Shown here piece after piece: positions 5,096 to 9,936 of a stretch of 9,936 nt of DNA. The stretch comes from an uncultured Spirochaetaceae bacterium (GTDB taxonomy: Bacteria; Spirochaetota; Spirochaetia; Treponematales; Treponemataceae): positions 1 through 9,936 of the forward strand of contig CADBRC010000177.1 in assembly GCA_902796985.1 (NCBI GenBank), read 5' to 3'. Each line of letters starts with the position of its first letter. Positions within the stretch are counted from its first letter, which is position 1. Under the pieces are notes generated by a model. That model ran no database searches, was not told the DNA's origin, and worked only from the letters and a program-made list of their open reading frames with translations. The position numbers and the translations under genes are program-made.

Positions 5096-7045
5096 ATGTC
5101 AGACCCACAGAATAGCGATTTAGACCAGTATTCAGCGAGTTCAATTACCGTTTTGAAGGGGTTGGAGGCCGTCCGCGTCCGCCCCGGTATGTATATAGGA
5201 AGCACGGGGCCGAACGGCCTGCACCACCTTGTCTACGAGGTGGTGGACAACTCCATCGACGAGGCCATGGCGGGCTTCTGCGACCGCATTACGGTTGCCC
5301 TTGAGCGGGACGACATCTGCCGGGTTGAGGACAACGGACGCGGCATCCCCGTGGACATCCACCCGACCGAGCACGTCTCCGCGCTGGAGCTGGTCCTGAC
5401 CCGCCTGCATGCGGGCGGCAAGTTCGACAAGTCCAACTACAAGGTCTCCGGCGGTCTGCACGGAGTCGGCGTTTCCTGCGTGAACGCCCTCTCTACCTGG
5501 ATGGAGGCCTTCGTCTACCGCGACGGCAAGGCCTACGAGCAGCGCTACGCCGAGGGCAAGCCCAAGAGCAAGGTGGAGTGCGTCGGGGACACCGAGCTGC
5601 ACGGCACAAAGATCCGCTGGAAGGCGGACGCGACGATCTTCAAGGAGACGACGACCTACGACTTTGACGTGCTGGCCCACCGCCTGCGCGAGCTTGCCTT
5701 CCTGAATCCCGGCATCACGATCGTATTCCGCGACGAACGTCTGGAAAAGCCGAAGGAAGTGGAGTACCGCTTTGAGGGCGGCATCAAGCACTTCACGACC
5801 TTCCTGAACGAGGGCAAGTCGGTCATCCCGCCCGAGCCCATCTACATCTCCGGCGAGAACGAGGGCGTGCAGATCGAGGTCGCCATGCAGTGGAACGACG
5901 GCTACAACGAGGCCATCTATGCCTATGTCAACGACATAAACACCAAGGAGGGCGGTACCCACCTTGACGGCTTAAAGATCGGTCTGACGGTCGTGATGAA
6001 CAAGTTCCTTGAGAGCCGCGATAAGCTTCTCAAGAAGATAAACGACAAGGACTCCAAGGTAAACGAAAAGCTTACCGGCGAGGACGTGCGTTCGGGACTG
6101 ACCGCCGTTCTTTCCGTGAAGGTTCCTGAGCCGCAGTTCGAGGGGCAGACCAAGACCAAGCTGGGCAACTCCGAGGTTCGCGGCTACGTGGACAGCCTTG
6201 TCAAAGAGAAGCTGACCCTCTGGTGCGAGCAGAACCCCCAGCTGGTGGACAAGATTCTGGAGAAGGCCGTCGGTGAGGCGGCAGCCCGCATCGCCGCCCG
6301 TAAGGCCAAGGATTCCGCCCGCCGCAAGACCGGGCTGGGCTTCGGGCTTCCTGCCAAGCTCGCCGACTGCTCGCTCAAAGACCCCTCCCAGTGCGAGGTC
6401 TACATCGTCGAGGGAGACTCCGCAGGCGGATCCGCAAAGAAGGGGCGCGACTCCAAGACCCAGGCCATCCTTCCCCTCTGGGGCAAGATGCTCAACGTCG
6501 AGAAGAGCCGTGTCGATAAGGTCCTGAACAACGACAAGCTGGAGCCGGTCATCGCCTCGCTCGGCACGGGAATCGGCAAAGACTTCGACATCTCCAAGCT
6601 GCGCTACCACAAGGTCATCATCATGGCCGATGCCGATGTCGACGGCAGCCACATCCGCACCCTGCTTTTGACTTTCTTCTTCCGCTACATGCCCCAGTTG
6701 ATCGAAGACGGCTACGTCTACCTTGCCATGCCGCCCCTCTTCAAGGTCCAGTACGGCAAGCAGGTCAGGTACGTCTATGACGAAAACGAGAAGGCTGCCG
6801 CAATCGCGGAGTTCGGCGTTCCGGCGGAAAAGCTCAAGGTGCAGCGCTACAAAGGACTCGGTGAGATGGACGGAACCCAGCTGTGGGAGACCACGATGGA
6901 CCCGAGCGTCCGCAAGATGATGAAGGTGACGATTCCCGACGCGATAGCCGCCGACAGGATTCTCTCCACCTGCATGGGCGAGGAGGTCGAACCGCGCCGC
7001 AAGTTCATCGAGGAGAACGCCATCTACGCCAACCTGGACGTGTGA
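5096..7045 (+). CDS. gyrB: DNA gyrase subunit B
   Basis: GyrB is the ATPase subunit of the A2B2 gyrase that introduces negative supercoils. The 649 residues fit the short GyrB form without the large enterobacterial insertion. The GHKL ATPase domain shows EVVDNSIDEA (48-57, catalytic Glu48, Mg-binding Asn52), DNGRGIP (79-85) and GGLHGVG (119-125). The transducer domain follows. The TOPRIM domain has EGDSAGG (439-445) and DADVD (512-516). The tail carries QRYKGLGEM (583-591), which favours gyrase or topoisomerase IV. ParE is the main alternative, but the N-terminus (SSITVLKGLEAVRVRPGMYIGST) and single-gene setting fit GyrB better; gyrA is not in the window. Third codon positions are very G/C-rich, which creates long false frames on the opposite strand. 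ATG 5096 lies directly behind the promoter. Confidence 0.95.
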   Translation: MSDPQNSDLDQYSASSITVLKGLEAVRVRPGMYIGSTGPNGLHHLVYEVVDNSIDEAMAGFCDRITVALERDDICRVEDNGRGIPVDIHPTEHVSALELVLTRLHAGGKFDKSNYKVSGGLHGVGVSCVNALSTWMEAFVYRDGKAYEQRYAEGKPKSKVECVGDTELHGTKIRWKADATIFKETTTYDFDVLAHRLRELAFLNPGITIVFRDERLEKPKEVEYRFEGGIKHFTTFLNEGKSVIPPEPIYISGENEGVQIEVAMQWNDGYNEAIYAYVNDINTKEGGTHLDGLKIGLTVVMNKFLESRDKLLKKINDKDSKVNEKLTGEDVRSGLTAVLSVKVPEPQFEGQTKTKLGNSEVRGYVDSLVKEKLTLWCEQNPQLVDKILEKAVGEAAARIAARKAKDSARRKTGLGFGLPAKLADCSLKDPSQCEVYIVEGDSAGGSAKKGRDSKTQAILPLWGKMLNVEKSRVDKVLNNDKLEPVIASLGTGIGKDFDISKLRYHKVIIMADADVDGSHIRTLLLTFFFRYMPQLIEDGYVYLAMPPLFKVQYGKQVRYVYDENEKAAAIAEFGVPAEKLKVQRYKGLGEMDGTQLWETTMDPSVRKMMKVTIPDAIAADRILSTCMGEEVEPRRKFIEENAIYANLDV

Positions 7046-7067
7046 GGCTGGGCGTAAAAAAATATGT

Positions 7068-7098
7068 TTGGATGTTCTAAATCTTTAAACCGTAATAA
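7068..7098 (+). promoter_or_regulatory. Possible promoter for the YidC-sulfatase transcript
   Basis: TTGGAT (7068-7073), a 19-base spacer and TAATAA (7093-7098) form a weak sigma-70-like promoter. The -10 box ends seven bases before ATG 7106, the same geometry as the fabG and ATPase promoters. The long spacer and imperfect boxes keep confidence low. Confidence 0.35.
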
Positions 7099-7107
7099 AT
7101 TAAAGAT
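7081..7107. repeat. 8-bp perfect inverted repeat after gyrB
   Basis: ATCTTTAA (7081-7088) and TTAAAGAT (7100-7107) are exact inverted copies separated by 11 bases. The stem is all but one pair-step A/T and is followed by Gs, not Ts, so it is a poor terminator. It may be an operator-like dyad, since it flanks the possible -10 box TAATAA (7093-7098). Confidence 0.6.
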
Positions 7108-7243
7108 GGGGGGGGGTAATGTTCGTGTAGTTTTCCACGGAAAGTTTGCCTGTTCCCATGCTGGCGGTCGGGGGTCTTTTCTCAGAGAAAATCATCTTGA
7201 TGTCCTTCCTTTTGTAGTTGGCTGCTGTGGGAGCTTCCTGTGA
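7106..7243 (+). CDS. Possible 45-residue leader ORF coupled to the YidC-sulfatase gene
   Basis: The frame runs from ATG 7106 to TGA 7241-7243. The 9-G tract encodes Gly-Gly-Gly straight after the start. Its stop overlaps the proposed GTG start of the next gene in a GTGA arrangement, as expected for translational coupling. There is no Shine-Dalgarno site, but a possible -10 box ends seven bases before the ATG, so it could be a leaderless leader peptide. The product is Cys- and Gly-rich at the end (VVGCCGSFL) and resembles no family I know. A gain or loss of one G would meet a stop within a few codons in either other frame. It may be chance. Confidence 0.3.
   Translation: MGGGNVRVVFHGKFACSHAGGRGSFLRENHLDVLPFVVGCCGSFL
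7108..7116 (+). repeat. Poly-G tract, 9 bases
   Basis: Nine consecutive Gs follow the AT-rich dyad, starting with the G of a possible ATG (7106-7108). It lies 124 bases upstream of the proposed start of the YidC-sulfatase gene. Tracts of this length are prone to slippage. In Treponema pallidum, poly-G tracts in tpr promoters are known to vary expression. Confidence 0.8.
7228..7233 (+). promoter_or_regulatory. Shine-Dalgarno-like site deciding the GTG 7240 start
   Basis: TGGGAG lies six bases before GTG 7240. It is only moderate, but no other start codon in this frame between the upstream stop (7198-7200) and the first conserved membrane helix has anything comparable. TTG 7261 has none. Confidence 0.5.
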
Positions 7244-9936
7244 CCTCCGTAGCCGCTTTCTTGTATACGCTGGTCATTGGACCGATAGAGTATATTGTCG
7301 AGACTTCGTTCTGCCTGTTCAAGGAATTTTTTTCGGGCCGGGCGGAGATACGCGTTGATATAGCTGCCGTAAGTATTCTTGTAAATATCCTGACTTTGCC
7401 CATCTACAACGCCGCTGATGCCAAGCAGATGGAAGAGCGCAAGATGCAAAAGAAACTTGCGGGTGGCATTGCTCATATAAAGGCGGCTTTCAAGGGAGAC
7501 GAGCGTTTCCTTATGCTGTCGGAGTATTACAGGCAGAATCATCACAATCCACTGTATGCCCTGCGGGAATCGCTTTCTATATTGGTGCAAGTTCCTTTCT
7601 TTATAGCGGCATATCACTTTCTTTCCCATTGCCCGGAGCTTTCTGGTGTCAGCCTGGGGCCAATCGCGGATTTTATGAAGCCTGATGCCCTGCTTGTGGT
7701 CGGTTCGTTTTCCGTGAACTTGCTGCCTGTCTTGATGACAGCCATTAACCTTGTGTCAGGGATAATATACACGAGAGAGGCTTCTCTGCGCGAAAAGATT
7801 CAGGTTTACGGTATAGCGGTGTTGTTCCTGATTCTTCTTTACGGATCTCCGAGTGGCCTTGTTTTTTACTGGATCCTGAACCAACTTTTCTCCCTCGCGA
7901 AGAATATAATCATGAAGAGCAGGCATCCCTCCAGGATTGTCAAATACATTTTCTGTGCTGTACTTCTGCTTTTTTGCCTGTACTCAGTTATTCTCAGACC
8001 AAACAGCCGTTTGTCAAAAAAAATCATCCTTGTAATATTCACCGCCGCAGTATGCTTGTTCTTCCTGCAGAACAAGCGCATTTCGTCTCTGTCAGGAAAG
8101 CTTGGGGCTATTGTTTCCAGGTTCGCCTTTGACAAGTCCGGCGGAAAAAAACAATGCAAACAGCTTTTCTCGACTTCTTGCATTGGTTTGTTTTTGCTTG
8201 TGGGCAGCGTGATTCCACTCAGCGTGCTGGCTTCGGATGTATCAGCATTTTCCTTTCTGGAAGGCTACAGTTCTCCTTTTCTTCTCTACAGGCATATACT
8301 TTTGAAGGCGGCTGGTCTTTTCATCCTTTGGCCGGCGTTTATATACGGACTTTCTGCAGACAGATTCAAGCCTCTACTTTCGGCCCTGTTTGTTCTGTTT
8401 TTATTCGCAGCCTTGGTGAATTTCTATCTGTTCTCTCCCGATTACGGAATTCTTTCCGACACATTGGTATTCGAAAAGAATGGTGTTTTCCATGCTCAGC
8501 GATGGTATACAGTACTAAACACATTTGCCATTATCCTGACGGCAGTGCTTGTTTTTATCCTGTCTTACAGGAAAGCCTTAAATCTTCTGTTTATAATGGC
8601 TCTTATAGTTTGCATTTCGGCTGCGGGACATTCCATTGTTGAGGCTTCTACTGTCAGGCGGGATTTTAAAAGGTTCTCTTCTACAATGGGGATGAACGTT
8701 ACTAATTCATCGGCTGAAGATTTGAATCCCATATTCAGCATCTCCAAGACCGGGAAGAACGTGTTCTGCATAATGCTGGATCGGGCGACAGGTGCCTACT
8801 TGGAGGAATGCTTCACTGAGGATCCGCATCTTTACGAGCAGTATGACGGCTTCACATTTTATCCGAACACTGTCTCCTTTAGTTACGGGACGCTTGCCGG
8901 TGCACCGGGCTTGTTCGGCGGCTATGAGTATGTTCCTGCCGTGTTGAACCTTAAGGATACCGTTTCCATGGCCGACAAGCTCGAGGAGGCTACATTTACC
9001 CTCCCGCGCATCTTTGCCCGCAATGGCTATTCAGCCAGTATGACCGATATGCCTCTTCAGGGGTTCTTGGAAAACAATTTTGATGTATCTAAATATCCAG
9101 AGCAGATAACAACTCATGCAACAAAAGAGGCATACTGGCCAAAGTGGAAACCGGAACACGGTTTTGGAAACAGCATTCAGCTCAAAATCGACAAGAAACG
9201 TTTTCTTTCGTACAGTGTGTTGCGCTCATTTCCTGTATTTGCCCGGTCAAAGCTTTATGATGGCGGCAATTATTTGATAAGCTCCTATGATCTGGACGAG
9301 ATTGAGTCCTCCATCATAGTCGGCGGTGGTGGGGCACTGGATCAGACCATAAAGAATTACTCGGCTTTGGATTATCTTCCCTCCCTTACCAGAATAAGCG
9401 ATGCAGGCGATTCTTTCACGTTCATGGTAAACGATCTGGTTCACTGCCCGAATGTCCTCCAAGTCCCGGAGTATGTCCCGGCTCCGGCTGTCACTCGGTT
9501 CAGCCCGTCAAAATATGCCTCGGATGACCACTACTATGTCAACATGGCTGCCCTCAAGCTTCTGGGAAAATGGTTTGATTACCTGAAAGAAAATGGTGCC
9601 TATGACAGTACGAGGATTATAATAGTATCGGACCACGGCAGTGGAGACATTGTCAGGAACGTGGCATCTTATTCCCTGCTGCCGCGAGGTGAACTAACCT
9701 GCCTGCTTTTAGTGAAGGACTTCGGTGCAAGGGGGCGGCTGAATGTGGACGATACGTTTATGACGAATGCAGACGTGCCTTCCATTGCTGTCGCAGGTTT
9801 GATTGACAATCCCATAAATCCTGCAACCGGTAATGACATTACAAAGGTTTCGCTCAAGAATCCTGTATACGGAGAATACACAGAATGGCAGAAGGCCTTT
9901 AAAAACAAGCGTGCCAACACATTGATTGTTGATGAA
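7240..9936 (+). CDS. YidC/Oxa1-like membrane domain fused to alkaline phosphatase/sulfatase-family transferase (3' end outside window)
   Basis: The frame is open from after the TGA at 7198-7200 to the last base, giving at least 899 residues. GTG 7240 is preferred; TTG 7261 is an alternative, and the first in-frame ATG is far inside the fold. Residues 5-228 resemble the YidC/Oxa1 core: a first helix (7-22), IAAVSILVNILTLPIY (41-56), a cytoplasmic charged loop ending in HNPLYALRESLSILVQVPFF (102-121), and later helices up to SGLVFYWILNQLFSL. About seven further hydrophobic segments follow (236-253, 262-277, 312-333, 352-372, 379-399, 425-443, 447-464). Residues 505-899 form an alkaline-phosphatase-superfamily domain facing outside: metal Asp514 in FCIMLDR, probable nucleophile Thr551 in YGTLAGAPGLFGG, His735, and SDHG (797-800). 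This layout suits a phosphoglycerol or phosphoethanolamine transferase acting on envelope lipids or glycans. The true substrate is unknown. Codon use is visibly more A/T-rich than gyrB. Confidence 0.82.
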   Translation, partial: MTSVAAFLYTLVIGPIEYIVETSFCLFKEFFSGRAEIRVDIAAVSILVNILTLPIYNAADAKQMEERKMQKKLAGGIAHIKAAFKGDERFLMLSEYYRQNHHNPLYALRESLSILVQVPFFIAAYHFLSHCPELSGVSLGPIADFMKPDALLVVGSFSVNLLPVLMTAINLVSGIIYTREASLREKIQVYGIAVLFLILLYGSPSGLVFYWILNQLFSLAKNIIMKSRHPSRIVKYIFCAVLLLFCLYSVILRPNSRLSKKIILVIFTAAVCLFFLQNKRISSLSGKLGAIVSRFAFDKSGGKKQCKQLFSTSCIGLFLLVGSVIPLSVLASDVSAFSFLEGYSSPFLLYRHILLKAAGLFILWPAFIYGLSADRFKPLLSALFVLFLFAALVNFYLFSPDYGILSDTLVFEKNGVFHAQRWYTVLNTFAIILTAVLVFILSYRKALNLLFIMALIVCISAAGHSIVEASTVRRDFKRFSSTMGMNVTNSSAEDLNPIFSISKTGKNVFCIMLDRATGAYLEECFTEDPHLYEQYDGFTFYPNTVSFSYGTLAGAPGLFGGYEYVPAVLNLKDTVSMADKLEEATFTLPRIFARNGYSASMTDMPLQGFLENNFDVSKYPEQITTHATKEAYWPKWKPEHGFGNSIQLKIDKKRFLSYSVLRSFPVFARSKLYDGGNYLISSYDLDEIESSIIVGGGGALDQTIKNYSALDYLPSLTRISDAGDSFTFMVNDLVHCPNVLQVPEYVPAPAVTRFSPSKYASDDHYYVNMAALKLLGKWFDYLKENGAYDSTRIIIVSDHGSGDIVRNVASYSLLPRGELTCLLLVKDFGARGRLNVDDTFMTNADVPSIAVAGLIDNPINPATGNDITKVSLKNPVYGEYTEWQKAFKNKRANTLIVDE

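Noticed and set aside
5141..5962. 273-codon minus-strand frame, and a similar one at 5972-6652
   Set aside because: Both lie opposite gyrB and arise from its strong G/C third positions; the products are Val/Leu/Gly/Asp-rich with no family pattern.
7199..7216. ATG at 7199 as start of the YidC-like protein through a frameshift
   Set aside because: It reads only five codons (MSFLL) to a stop, in another frame. The GTG at 7240 has a ribosome-site-like sequence and gives an intact frame, so no frameshift is needed.
7192..7629. 145-codon minus-strand frame
   Set aside because: It is antisense to the YidC-like domain, whose conserved pattern is on the plus strand; no ribosome site or family resemblance.
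7240..7923. Housekeeping YidC insertase as a stand-alone gene
   Set aside because: The frame continues without a stop for over 600 more codons, the groove arginine is missing, and there is no large periplasmic P1 domain.

Overview
The window reads as part of a bacterial chromosome, most likely a Treponema-like spirochaete of moderate-to-high GC. This is an inference from the overall protein flavour, the poly-G tracts in the spacers and the AAA_14/DUF4143-type ATPase. Nothing in the window fixes the species.

Layout. (1) 1-738: the 3' part of a TPR-repeat protein, open at the left edge. (2) 784-1530: fabG (3-oxoacyl-ACP reductase) behind its own sigma-70-type promoter. A strong intrinsic terminator (1543-1583) follows. 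(3) 1599-2714 purM and 2725-3354 purN, a tightly spaced purine-biosynthesis pair with good Shine-Dalgarno sites. (4) 3355-3710: a 356-bp non-coding spacer between convergent genes, holding a G-tract and a degenerate tandem array with a 22-23-bp period. (5) 3711-4892 (minus): an accessory AAA_14/DUF4143 ATPase, whose promoter lies in one copy of a 40-bp tandem, dyad-symmetric repeat. (6) 5096-7045: gyrB, divergent from the ATPase. (7) 7046-7239: a spacer with an 8-bp inverted repeat, a 9-G tract and a possible 45-codon upstream ORF. (8) 7240 to the right edge: a very long unfinished ORF, at least 899 codons. It joins a YidC/Oxa1-like membrane domain to further membrane helices and a C-terminal alkaline-phosphatase/sulfatase-superfamily catalytic domain of the kind that transfers phospho-groups to envelope polymers.

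How the parts relate. fabG, purM, purN and gyrB are housekeeping genes for lipid synthesis, purine synthesis and DNA topology. The ATPase and the YidC-sulfatase fusion look accessory, and each is preceded by a spacer with repeats or homopolymers. The fusion is the best candidate for an under-described system: its YidC-like half lacks the conserved groove arginine, so it probably serves the enzyme half (lipid or glycopolymer substrate handling) instead of general protein insertion.

A second theme is transcription start. fabG, gyrB and the ATPase each have a -35 / 17-bp spacer / -10 promoter whose -10 box ends only 7-8 bases before the ATG, with no Shine-Dalgarno site. That predicts leaderless mRNAs. 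purM and purN in the same window have classic Shine-Dalgarno sites.
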